Shown in pieces: positions 35,331 to 47,742 of a stretch of 64,000 nucleotides of DNA. This DNA is from Zeugodacus cucurbitae. Lineage: Eukaryota > Arthropoda > Insecta > Diptera > Tephritidae. A model generated the notes under the pieces. That model was given only the letters and a program-made list of their open reading frames with translations, did no database searches and was not told the DNA's origin. The translations under genes and the position numbers were made by a program. Every line of letters begins with the position of its first letter. The stretch's first letter is position 1. The stretch lies in NCBI RefSeq assembly GCF_028554725.1, contig NC_071667.1, positions 50,027,501 through 50,091,500 on the forward strand, read 5' to 3'.

Positions 35331-38300
35331 GCTAATTTATTAAATGTAGAGAAATCAAATAATATTACCCGTTTGTTAAATATAGGGAAAAAACAAAATA
35401 AAACAAGAATTAAAATTTAATTTAATAAAAAAGAAAACCAGAAATAACGGGGAAAAAGTGAAACTTGAGAAACCGTAAAATATTTTGTTTATAAAACACT
35501 CTTATTTAAGAAATATGAACGTACATGAAAGTACATTTTATTAGATATATATTTATGTATATGCAAAAGAGCTTTCACGCCATGTGAACGATGCCGTGGT
35601 TAGATACTTTTTTTCTATATGTTAGTAGTCGTTGAGCTGCGAAACTATTTTTCTAGATGTTTGCTTTCTTAATACTAAATTTTTTTTTTACAAATATTAC
35701 CCTTTCGAATTTGCTAATCCACGCAGAAAAGCTTTGGGAATATATCATATATATTATATTCTTCACCGAAATTTATCCAATATAACCGCAAACAACTTCA
35801 CGCTAGAAATCCCTACTTACTTTCCGTTGCTTGTATTGTATCCAAAAAGCACTTTCAGAATCACGCTAAGCCGCCACCTAACAGCTGCCAGCAATTTACA
35901 CTTAACAGCGCTTTAGTCAATGAATATGAATTGTTTGCTGCACAGCTTAAGATATAAGCGTAATACATATAAAAATGAAGCTTAACTGCAAATAACACTG
36001 TAACGTATCAGTTTGTTATCTCAGAAGCGGCTGCCGACATTAGACGCTCAACTCGAAATCCCGTTCGAACGCAATTGCGCTTTTCAAGCGCTCTTTTATT
36101 TGAACAAATTTATTTTATTTTTCGACTTTGCTTCCCGTTGTTCGGCTGCAATGCGTTTACATCAATTTTTTCCACTTTATTTCCGTTTTCGTGCGCCGTT
36201 GTGTGTACTCTTCTTCTTCTCGCAATTCAATTGTGCTCATATGTATTTCAATTCCTGCATACATACATACCGACGCACATACATCACCATTTGCCGCTAC
36301 AAAGTTGCCGTTTCCTTCGATTTGCACTCGTAAAAAGCACTTTGCTGTGCGGTATGCTTTCATTTCCTTGGCAAACTGCCTTTCCTTTCCTTAGTAAGTC
36401 TGCAGTGCACACTATACATATATGAAACGTAATATCCTTTCTGCACCCTTATCTGTTAAGTTTTTATAGCGCACATTATATGTTTGTGTCGATACATTGC
36501 TTCATATAATCCGCCGTCTTCATTTACACACGGTTTGTTTGCGGCTATTTTTTTTTGTGCTCTTCCTCAAATCTTTCTTTTGGTGTTTGCCTTGACTGTC
36601 TGTGCAGGGTGCAAAGGGTTGTCTGGTTGCTACCGATTTGGCGCGCTCTTTAATGTACGCAAAAAATACAAATTGCGTCTTGCCTTCTATCCCCTTTTCT
36701 GCCTTTATCCATTCCGTCGCCCCATTATCCTTTGATATAAGGTTGCCTTTTGTTGCTTGGACGCTTCTTTTCTGTTTTATGACTATCCTGTCTTCTTTGC
36801 TGTTGCTCTTGGCCGTCGTTCTTTTATACTCCGTTATTTCATCTGATTGATTTAATTTTTTGTGGATTCCTTATTTATGCTATTTTTAGTGATAATAATA
36901 CAGGTTCACACTTTGGATAGGTTTATTCCGATACCCATTTTGGCATACCCTTTATGAAGCCTGTACATCCACGGAAATTCGGAAACCTGTCAGTGATTCG
37001 TAAACATGTTTATGAAGCGCCAAACTAAATCATCTTTCACATTTCCAAGGACGGATGTCCTTTACAGATGTAGGCTATTCTGAATCATCTTCTGTAGTGC
37101 TTTCCAGTAATTTGTTGATGATCTATAAGTCCTCTTTTTACCATATTATCGACTATACATGCAACTAAATAAGTCTTTAATCTATCTCTTATCTCTTTAT
37201 CGTCTCCAACGCATCTAAAAAGATTTTAACGAACATTAATTTCCTCAATAGTCTAATAGAGTATAGGTAGAGAAGTAAATGTAAAATCTTTTCTGCAATT
37301 TCAAAATCTTTGCTGTTTCGAAGTTTCGAATTCTCAACTCACCAGATTCTATTTAATGTATTCGAAGATGGTCGCTGGACAATCTTTGTAGAGCAAGATA
37401 TTTTTTAACCGAGTTAGATAAAAATTTGATCCTTGAAATCCGATTCTTTCAATGATAGGTCCGACTGGGGCGCATCACCCTCAATCTGTCTAAACAATTC
37501 TCGTGACATAAGAATAATTTTAATCAAGTTGAAGCGATCTTTAAAAAATTAGTTACTAGAATGCGGGTTCCTCCAACTAGGACCGTCTGGGTCCCTTAAA
37601 CCCCTTCTTTTCAACAGAAGAAGAACTGTTTCCCAACTAAAGCGTCTTTGCTGTTTGTTTTTATTATGCCTTTACTTTTATTGTAGCATTGTAAAGATTT
37701 AAATTGTCTTTTCCTCCCCTTTTTCCCTTTCCCTACCATTTACAATTCCTCGTAGCCTACAGTTGTTGGTGTTTGCAATTTCGCTTGTTTTATTTACTTT
37801 TAAAGCGTTTTATTTTGTCGTTTATTGTTGTCTTTAGCAAATACTTGTACGAATATAAAAATAAATATACACACATACACTACATATATGAAAGTACATA
37901 TCTTTATCAAAAAAATGGCAAAATCAACACTTGTCCGCTTTTATGGTTCCGCCCGCCGGTTGTCCTATTTGCCGTAGAGCTTATGTATATTCTTTTGTGT
38001 GCGCTACAACTTTGATGTTTCGATTTGTCCTGGCGTGTGTTTGCATTCGCCGCAATCCGTCGGGCGAATCGTTTTTTATTGCTCACGTGTTTTTCGAATG
38101 CGAATTCGATTGCCCTTTTATATTTTTCTACCATTTATTTTTATTTTTTCGTTTTATTTGTAGGTTTATCTTTTCGTGTGCGTTTATATTATCTGAATCC
38201 TCTCTACAGATATCCACTGTTGCTCTTACCCAGATTTTATTGCTCCACACAGTATTTTCACTGTCAAATGTCATAAAGGACACACTTTTATATGCCACCA

Positions 38301-39544
38301 TATGCCGTTGTGTCTTGCTTTATTTGTTTATTATTATTTTTTAAATTTATTTCAGTACAATTTTTTATGAAGTTATAAATCATTTGTTCTGCATGAAAAA
38401 GAGATTGTCGACGTATTTTAATTCTATTGGTATCTTCTCCTTTGTTGTGAAAGCTTTTAAAGCCTTTCGGTTTCGACTCGAAGTGTACAAATTTGACGTT
38501 TTTTTTACGATTTTAATGAGTCTCAGATAAGTTGCGTTCAGTTCTCTAAAATACCATACAACCGATTCAGTTACGAGTTAATCGGAAAATCACTTAAAGT
38601 TTAGCAAAGAATCTTCAAATTCCTGAACTAACAAAATATATATTATTTAGTAGGATTATCATTCCGAATCGTACCTCCTTTCTCATAGCCGATTTTTTTC
38701 TTGTCTTCGTTGTCGTATTGTTCGATAGTCTTATAAGGTATACTGAACAAAAATTTTAGAATGATTATAATCATAATGATAATTATCAATCTGAAGTATT
38801 GTAACTCCAAAGTTCGACAACTATTCAAATGAATTATCTAACAATGTCTGCTGCTAACTGTAGCTCTTTTTAAGAACTGTTAATCTTGTCATAAAACTGA
38901 TGCCTCATTACCTAAGATAATCGTAAATATTTATAATGGGATCTGTTGTAAAAGTAAATAATGAACCTTGACTTAGTGACGTACTAGAAAAACTTTCAAA
39001 GGTTTTACCGTGTCTTAACCAATCGTTTAAATATTTTTTCGCCTACAGCTTAAATTGAAATTGTAATATAAAAATTCTACCGTAATATCACCCCATCTGT
39101 TTGAGTGCGTAAAATGGTTTTGGTAATTATTAAAAATGGGGATTCTTAATTTTAATTTGAAAAAGCCGTTCACCAAGCGCCAACCCTGTCATTATCACTC
39201 ATGTTCACCATAAGATTTGACTGCGTTCGAAATGTCTTGGCGTTAATTTCAATTTCTCGTTTCAATTTACCATGCCTTTACTATTTGAATTGTACTACCC
39301 TGTAGGAAAAAGATTACATCATTCTCTACAAAAAAGTGTCTTTAAAAGAAGGGACTCGCTTAAATTATTATAAAATTAAGCGCGAAATGTTCGCCCGCGA
39401 ACTGAGTGTGTTCCAGAGCGAGAATATAACATGAACAAATGATCAAATTCTTAGAAAGTACGATTCTATTTCCCTCTCCAAATATAGGGAAAGCAGTGCT
39501 GGTTTAATTCGATTGCATCATATATTAGGTATAAGACACTCTTT
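35331..39544. other. Intronic DNA without a recognised gene
   Basis: Two T-rich stretches (36050-36850 and 37700-38340) give long plus-strand open frames of up to 137 codons that are rich in F, L, C and Y. These are what poly-pyrimidine DNA produces by chance, and none has a recognisable domain. No transposon ends were found. Confidence 0.4.
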
Positions 39545-39545
39545 A

Positions 39546-39752
39546 AGGCTCAACCTACACCGGATTAGTCAAGACGTTTTTTCTTGTCTGATACGACAAC
39601 ACCCATAGCTTCATATGTGACAACCTACACCGAACAAGACGAGACTAAAACGCAAATGTTCGCTTTGTCAGTGGTTAGAGCAAAAGAAAATACGTTTTTG
39701 TGTCTTATTAGTCAAAGAGGTTTTTGACTAAACCGGTGTGGGTTGAGTCTAA
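39546..39752. mobile_element. Short inverted-repeat element (MITE), ~207 bp
   Basis: The left end AGGCTCAACCTACACCGG-TTAGTCAA is mirrored by the right end TTGACTAAACCGGTGTGGG-TTGAG, giving inverted ends of about 27 bp with a few mismatches. The interior repeats part of the left motif (CAACCTACACCGAACAAGACG). Outside the ends, TTTAAG on the left and CTAAGG on the right could be worn target duplications. It has no coding capacity. The terminal sequence suggests a hAT-like or similar nonautonomous element, but that is a guess. Confidence 0.7.
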
Positions 39753-42214
39753 GGCGTCATGTCAGAATTGGGAGATGCATTAAAGGCTCTTATATTCTCT
39801 TAATGCTTAAGTCCGAACGTTTTCGTCGAATTTTTTGATTATAAAATTATTTACCATTTTAAAAAGAACGTTGAGTGGAGGTCCCAGTACGTGTGCTTCA
39901 TAAGCGAACACAGGTTAAAGTAATCTCTCAACTAACTGTTTCTCCAGATTTGGGTTCTGCTGATACCCACTAAAGGAACTAAAGGAACTATTTTAATCCT
40001 AATCATATAAAAGTTTCCATAAACTCGATGAATCTTGGTATATTCGTCGTTAATTCAAAATGAGTTCATTTTGAAGACTTTCTGGTTCTTAAGCCTTATA
40101 CTTTCCTGCAGTGTACGAATGTAGGTTTAAAATACAGTTATATGTAGTAGTGTTTAACTGCTATTCCAGCAACTTTAGAGCGTACATTACAACAACAACA
40201 CATTAAGCGCAACACATGCACTTAGTTGCGTCCCCAACTATAAGCCCGTAAAGAGCTCATCACCTCAGCCCATTGCCTTATCAGTTGGCAGGTAATTACT
40301 ATGTCCTTAATTTTACACGGCAAATATCAAATGGCGTAACGTAAACGAGGGTTGGTTTCTTATGCTTCTAATATCTTATTAAGCGACGCAGGCGGCAAGT
40401 GAGTGCGGGTATGCGTGCGCGTCTGCCAGTTGGCGTGAAGGTGCGTAGACACACCTCCTTATACACACACACACACCTTTGCGAATATATTTCGTCACAT
40501 AAGCTGCCACTTGCTTACGCAGTCAAAAAGTAATTGCATTTTCTCCGCACACTGTCGCCGTATTTCATAAAAATTGCCCATTTCCTGTGCGTGTCACAAA
40601 AAAAATGGATATATTCTTGAATTTTTTGTTGTGTCAAAAAATGCTATTATTATTTATTTTATGTGCAAGCATGTGTTTGCAAGGCATTTTTTTCATTTTT
40701 TGAATTTTTATTTCTTGTTCTTGTCTGCCATAAACAGGATATTAACAAAAGTTGCTACCTATATCCTGTATTTAATAAACACCACATCCTTGCACGGCAG
40801 TGTTTTTGTATGCAAACGAGTATTGCTTTGCCGTGTTTATAGCCAAGCGCTTGTGTTTCACATTTCATATTTATGTGTATATGTGTGTGTGCGTGAGTGT
40901 GTTTATGCTATTTGTCGTCAAGGCACATCCTGCCACTTTGTATTTTTATTGTTTGACTCTGTGCGGCATTTTGTTTTATTAAATTCACATTTGCGTAAAG
41001 TTCTTTGTCGCGACCCCAGTGCGCTGCGACACATTCCATTGCCATTAGACACCACTCTCACCATTGTAGCATAAACTCGCTCGCTCCGGTTTTTCGGCAG
41101 CGTCTTTGCACGCGCACAACTCCTCGTTGTATGTCTGTACGTACTGCATTTCTGCTGCCAACGGCATTTTAATTTTGATTTACCTTTGCGTCAACGCGAC
41201 CTTTACACACTTCGATTTCCTGCCTACTTCGCCAAAGCCGTCACACCCTTCGCCTACGTGCGCTCCTGCCACCGGTAGCGCGGCAGTCAAGCGAGTAAAC
41301 GTGTCTACCTTGAATTGACTTTGCCACAGATAAATACAGTTATGTATATGTGCAACAACTCCTGTGCGCCTGTTGGTCTGTATTTGCTGGTTGTCTGTCG
41401 CCTTTAGCGCGATACTTGCCAGCTTTTTTTTGGGTTTGCCTGTGTTTGTTGTTGTTGTTGCTTTTGTCGTTTTCATGCCGTTTTGTAATTAATTAATTGA
41501 TTTATTTACGCTTTATTTGCATTCGTAATGAATTTTTCATGGACAATTCCAAAGCATCGAAAAAGCATGTTTACATTTGCACTCACACAAACAGAAACAC
41601 ACACAAACACACATACATACACATCCAAAGGTACACAAGTGTTTTGCATGCTTATAAATTATCGATAACTACATTATTCCGTCTGCTGTTGGCTGTGATT
41701 TCATTAAACGCCCGTCACTGTCTTGCCTCATTTGGCTTCCGTTTGGCGGCGGGCATTTCTTCTTGTGGGCGACACATTCGCATTGCTCATACCGTCTGAC
41801 TTATTATATTCTCTATAACTGTAAATCATTTGCACATAAATATGCATAAGTAATTAATGTATTTACAATTCATTTAGCTTGTTTGTGATTTTTAATGAAG
41901 TCTTATCCTCATTTGTGCATAATTGATGTCATGACAAACGAATGGTATGCATATTAGCCTTAATACGTGATGTTGCATGTATCAATATATATATTTTTGT
42001 GAAATCATATAGTTGTCCCAGCACGAGCTTTAAGTACATAAGTGATTTTCTACAACTTCTTTACGTTGGAATAGCGAAATAATGTTTAAAATTATTAATT
42101 CAAATCATGTACTTTATATATCTGACATTATTTTGAAGCAAACTGTATAAAATTAACGTTTAAAAAATTGGAAATTACAAAAAAAATATTTATTGTATTT
42201 TAAAAAAGTCGCTT
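39753..42214. other. Intronic DNA without a recognised gene
   Basis: About 40400-41480 is GC-richer with ACACAC and TGTGTG microsatellites (40460-40482 and 40870-40895) and overlapping frames on both strands of up to 166 codons. I regard these as chance. The rest is AT-rich. Confidence 0.4.
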
Positions 42215-43145
42215 GATATGATGAGATATCATGAGGTGACATATTGCGTACGTAGTATGATGAATTGATGAAATATCACGTGCTGGTACATCACACGATC
42301 ATATTATAATTATAAGAGGGAGACATTTAATGTCAAAAATGTGTAAAGATCCGATTTTGATGCGAAAAACATCAAATAATGTACCTCACGGTCATATATC
42401 ACCTGATAGAATATTTTGTGGAATTTTTTTTAACAAAAATTATCAATAATATTTCAATATCACCAACATAACAACATTATTGTTACAGTTAGAGCAAATA
42501 GTTGATAATGATCAGATGATGGAACGATATCACATAATGAAATATCAGCTATGTCACATGATGACACATCACATGCTAATATTTTTAGTTATACGTGAGA
42601 CAAATTTAACATGATCAAGCGGTAAACTGTACAGAAAAACCAGCATATTATGTGAAAAATCACTCGGTTGTCCTTCTTAAGATAAAATATTGTATTGAAC
42701 TCTTTTAGAAAAATTACGCTTGATTTCATATCGCTTGCTGAAGTTTGAGTTTTTTATTGCATAAATCTTATTCCCATCATCACATGACTAGCTTGAGGCA
42801 AGATCAACAACACGTGATGAAATATCTCACAATCGTTCATCGCGCAACATCATATGACTAGCTTCAGCCAAGATAAATCTTTACAAGCTTTGCGGTAATG
42901 ACGAAATACATTAATCTAGAATGTATTGTCTGGAAATATTATAATACGGAATATCACTTGATGAAATGTCGTATGATTATCATAAAATCATGTCGCCTGT
43001 TTTATCAGTAATCTTCCTCACATCACATGATTATCTATCACTACATCAAAATTGAATTTGTGAAGAGCTGTGTATAACTTTAAATTCTATAAAAGATATA
43101 ATCTTTCGTACAAATTAAATATTGTGTAATCGACAAATATACATT
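42215..43145. repeat. ATGA/TCACATG-rich degenerate repeat tract
   Basis: The tract is dense in ATGATGAAATATCAC-like phrases. It includes CACGTG at 42277-42282 and 42811-42816, and CACATG at 42556, 42571, 42781 and 43024. A direct repeat of about 30 bp, CATCA-ATGACTAGCTT, occurs at 42778 and 42848 (period 70). The texture resumes after the LINE insertion, at 43789-43870, so the LINE copy landed within it. No coding potential. Confidence 0.55.
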
Positions 43146-43149
43146 TATT

Positions 43150-43788
43150 TGGCGTAGGAACCGCTTTAAGCGATTATAGCCGAATCCACCAGAGCGCGCC
43201 ACTCGTTTCTCCTTTTTGCTTTTTGACGCCAACTGAAAGCACCAAGTGAAGCCAGGTCACTTTCCACTTGATCCTTCCATCGTAGTGGAGATCGTCCTCT
43301 ACCGCGGCTTCCTGCAGCGGGTATTTTATCGAATACTTTCAGAGCTGGAGTGTTTTCATCCATCTGTATAACATGACCTTGCCAGTGTGGCCGCTGTCTT
43401 TTCATTCGCTGGCCTATGTAAATGTCGTCGTTAAATCGTACAGCTCATCGTTCCATCGTCTGCGGTATTCGCCGTTGCCAGTGTTCTGAGGTCCATAAAT
43501 CTTGCGCAAAATTTTCCTCTCGAAAACTCCTAGTGTCGTCTCATCTGATGTTGTCATCGTCCACGCTTCAGCGCCATTTTGGTTCGTCGAGGACTTTACT
43601 TTTCAATTGCCTACTCAGTCCAAAGTAGCACCTGTTGGCAAGAGTGATTTTGCGTTGGATTTCGAGGCTGACATTGTTGGTGTTGTTAACCCTGGTTCCC
43701 AAGTAGACGAAACTATCTACTACTTCAAAGTTATGACTGTCAACAGTGACGTGTGAGTCAAGACGCGAGTGCACTGACTGTTTCAAAT
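43150..43788 (-). mobile_element. RTE-like LINE fragment, 3' end (C-terminal tail)
   Basis: On the minus strand this matches copy A from the L-G-F-H-V-T-V-D-S-H-N-F-E-V-V-D block to the 3' end, including V-Y-L-G-T, N-R-C-Y-F-G-L-S-R-Q-L and P-A-A-G-S-R-G-R-G-R-S-P. About 50 bp around the L-Y-K-S-L-I-I region is deleted near 43575. It is 5' truncated, which is usual for LINE insertions, and its 3' end near 43150 lines up with that of copy A. Confidence 0.8.
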
Positions 43789-43870
43789 TATGTGATGAGA
43801 AAGTCGTCTAGTGATGTTTTGTCATATTAGAGCATATCACACGAGGTTTTCATCCCACGCAAGTTCGAAT

Positions 43871-46800
43871 TAATATTCTGCCAAAGGTGTCCTTAAAACT
43901 ATTTGTATTTATATCTGTTAGCCTAAAATATTTCAATAAAATTGTCAAAATTATTTTTAGAAATTGGAGCTTAATATTTCGATGATATTGTTGTTAACTG
44001 AGAATCGTATCAGTTATGATCAATTATAAAAATGTAAAAAGAAATACTTTGAAACTTTAAGATATTAATTGCCGTTTACTATAATTCTTCTTCTTATAGG
44101 TCCTCGTAACACATATTTTCCAGTAAAAAAAACTCAAATGCGAAATCCTATACTTTTCGCTCATTTACGCTCTGAAAATGCTTCAATCATAAAATTTTCC
44201 AGCTTTATTTACTTTACTTATTTTATTTGATGCCTTTCTCGAAGAACTGAAAAAACTTTATACACCTATAAAATTTAGTGCTCCTCCCCCCCTCCAGCAC
44301 TTTGTAACTAATTAACGATTACCAAAGCATACACGAATGGATTTTATGCTAATTTTCCGCAACTACATTACAACAACACACACAGCTGGCCACTACAAGT
44401 GCAGTCACGTAATGTCACAATATTTGCATATAAAAGAAACTGCTGCCCTTTAAGTATACCATTAATCTCTAAACACACACACACAACTCACACACAGCAC
44501 ACTAAACACACTTTATTACTCGCTGCCTCTTTGCATCCGCACGCCTTTACTATTCCTGCTTGTGCAAAACTAAATTTACTGTCCGACGCATGCTCGTCGA
44601 TGGTTTTATTTAGCACTGGAGCAGCGGAAACTTTTTCATTGTCAAACCAAAGGAAATTACCTAGAAAACCAAATGCTCGATTTTAACACATACACACAGA
44701 CTATGAAGCATTCAACCCCTGGCAGTTTACATATATATTTTTATAGTCTTTGCTTTTCACTAACCATAGCATTACTATTTGCATAACAATTTGGAGTTGT
44801 ATACATAAAGCACGGTGCGGAGGGGTGCTAGCATTCCGAGATAGTTCGAGGAAAAAAGGATATTGCGGACATGTTTTTCACGTTTCTTTCTCCTAGTTGG
44901 CTGGACGACAGAAGCAGTATTTTTTTATAGTTGGGCACTGCTGGTCACATACACACACTCACGGCGGGTTCTCATGCGGTCACAACACCTTTTTCACCAC
45001 CACACTACTGCTCGATGGCTGGCTGTCTATTGGCTACGCTTGTTTACACTGGTGACCATAATACTTAGCCCATTTTATTGTGAGCTCGACTTTGTGGTCA
45101 CTCCTTGTTTTCTGCCCGAACGATGCTCGTGTTCGTGGGCAAATAAAATACAAGCAAAAACGTTTAAATGAAAAATTCGTTTCATTGTTCGATTTTCCCG
45201 GTGCGGCGTTGCTTGTTTTATGGGCGCTTGGCAGCTGCTTGCAACCGCCAGGATGTGTAGTTGTTCTGCACTATTTGCATGCATATGCCCCTTGAATGGG
45301 TGTGTGACTGTGTATGTTTGATTTTTATTTGCGCATTGTGTATTTTTGGCGCAGATTTGCGGTGTTTCCGTAATTTTATATGGCTTTTAGCAAACTAACT
45401 GCCACAACTTGCTTGCTACACTCACACACACACACACACGCACACGTGCATAGAAGTATATCCTTTGGTTGCTTGCAGGCTTATGATTTTCAAATTACGT
45501 CGCAATTTCTTGCTTAACTTTCGGCTTTGTTTTTTGGCACATTTGTATTAGCATTTTCTAAAAACTGTGCGCTGCCACTCACTAAACTTGCAACATGTTT
45601 GTGTGTGTTGTTTGTGTTCCATATTTTATTTGATTGTATTATTTTGGGCTTCATTACTTTTTGTTTGGTCCTGTGCGATTTTCTGCACCAAGGAATCTCT
45701 TGTGGCAGCACACACTTTTTTGTATTGTTTTTGTTGGCACACACTCTGCCGGATTTGGCATTGTTTGCGTTTGTGCTTTGTGTTTGTTCTTTGTTTTAGT
45801 GTTTATTTTTTGTTTTTGCTATGTTTGTGGTGCTTTTAAATGCGGTTGCTGGTATTTGTTTTAGAAATATTCTTTCGCCACATTTCGAATTGATTTTCCG
45901 TTTTGGAACTAAACCAAAACTATGAGCCTCGACGCTGCCGCATTTTTGGTAAGCAGTCGTTAGCTTAGCTTGTGACTTTGGGTTTGTGTAATATTTGTTG
46001 TTGGTTTTTGTTTCATTAAACTTTCTTCCTTTAATCCTTTGTTAGAATTCATTGGTGTGGTTAATCTGCAAAGTAATTTCTAGTGTTGACTTCTCTTTCA
46101 CATTTGAAAACTGTTGACTAAATTTGGTTTCATTTAAAAGCTTAAATCGTCATGTACTGACTTGTGACTGAAGTGGAATACTTCCTACTCAACACTTCTT
46201 TAAAGCAAATATGATATTGAACGTTTCTCTTTGCCAAGCCAACGTTTGATTGAGCTTGTTTTTTATATGCCTCTGATATCTAGCCTAAACCAGAAGAGCT
46301 TCGCTGCGATTTACTCACTGATTTTTTTAATTTACTACAGATATGAAATGTCATGTTTTTTAAAACAGTTTGTGGGTTAAGTTTGTTTTATATAAAAACT
46401 CAAAGTAACCTTCATCAGATACCTGACAAATGAAGAACAATGACACGAGAACAGAAACTACTTATAGAAACACGATGTGGAAACCGGAACAATTAATATA
46501 TCATACTCGCCACTTCACGGTTTACTTAAGGCTCGTGAGATCTCATAAACATTGGATAATAGGTTGAAGCAATCGCACAGAACTAAAAATGCTGGACGTT
46601 CATTATTCATATCTACTAACTGAATGCATGGGTTTCAAGCTTCACCTTTACATTCTGATCTGTAATATCAAAGTTATTTTTTACATGATCAAGATCAAGA
46701 TTTTTCAATCTGACCTAGGGACTGGGTGATGCTATATAAGCAGATCTGTTTGCTATGACAAATTCTGAAAACTCAATTATGTAGCTGGAAATTTAGACCT

Positions 46801-47220
46801 TTTTAGAGACGACCTGAAAGATATTTTCCTTCACCGTAGGGTATAGTTCCAAGGTTTTCACATATCTTATTGTCGTCAAGAAAAAGTAAATTCTACCCTG
46901 TCATGCAATTTTTGTACTAATATTAACTTAAATTCTGCCCAACTTTTGATCTGAAATGATGAGAGTTTCACGAGATTAGTACATTGATTGCCTTTTATAT
47001 TTCGGAAACTCCAGAATTGCTATCTGGAAACGCAAAACTTTATCGTAAAGCTTGACATTTTTGATGTTATACATACTCTAAACGTTTTGAGATACGAGCT
47101 CTATTTGTGTTGTTTACTGCAACTTAAAATATCCATCTCGACCAAAAAAATTTAATAAAAAAGCTAACAGTTTTGCGCGATTATTTTCTTACAATTTTCG
47201 ACATGGGTTAACTCACAACA
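43871..47220. other. Intronic DNA without a recognised gene
   Basis: Includes a C-rich run near 44283-44296, a CA microsatellite at 45421-45445 and a T/TGTTTTG-rich block at 45520-45880, with chance open frames of up to about 100 codons. No transposon or host exon is recognised, although 46640-47200 may include decayed mariner sequence upstream of the transposase remnant. Confidence 0.4.
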
Positions 47221-47550
47221 GTGATCGATGTATCCATCAGGAACCAGTGTTTGTCGATGGTAGGCAAATACAATCGAGATCATAGATCACTTCAAAACGA
47301 GTTTCGTGAAGCACTTCCAAAATCATTAGTTGATCCTGAAACTATTGTTGGCTTGAAAAGGCATTCACCGTATTGTCCTGGCTTGACACCGAAAGACTTC
47401 ATTTTATTCGCGTTTGTAAAAAATTAGCTAAGAGGTCAACGTTTTTCGACACCTGGAGAGGTGATTGATGGGTTCCGAATGCGTGTTTTTGGAATACTTC
47501 AATCGGAGTTGCAAAAGTATATAGATCTTAGTGGTGAATACTATTAGGCA
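47221..47550 (+). pseudogene. Mariner transposase C-terminal remnant
   Basis: The frame reads Y-C-P-G-L-T-P-K-D-F-I-L-F around 47370-47410, the third-aspartate region of DD34D mariners. After a stop it continues L-R-G-Q-R-F-S-T-P-G-E-V-I-D-G-F and L-Q-S-E-L-Q-K-Y-I-D-L, the family C-terminus. The DNA-binding region and the first catalytic motif are not recognisable. Inverted ends were not found. It is a decayed fossil. Confidence 0.6.
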
Positions 47551-47591
47551 TTAATATTTGTTTTTGTTCCCTAATCCTGAAATATACAAGA

Positions 47592-47742
47592 CAACCCTTG
47601 TAGAAGTAGAATAAGTAGTAAATAGTTGACCTTTTTTAGGAAGAGATTCTTTCGCCGAAATATAAGAGGCAACCCTCGTAGAAGGGGAATAAGTGGTAGT
47701 TGACCTTTTTTAGGAAAAGATTCTTTCGCCGAAATAAGCGCT
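47592..47742. repeat. Tandem duplication, ~75-bp unit
   Basis: Two consecutive copies share AACCCT-GTAGAAG-GGAATAAGT, AGTTGACCTTTTTTAGGAA and GATTCTTTCGCCGAAAT. The second copy lacks a few bases relative to the first. It directly follows the mariner remnant and may include its flank. Confidence 0.75.

Noticed and set aside
40574..41074. 166-codon open frame
   Set aside because: F/L/Y/C-rich sequence typical of pyrimidine-rich DNA, with GT microsatellite inside and no recognisable domain.
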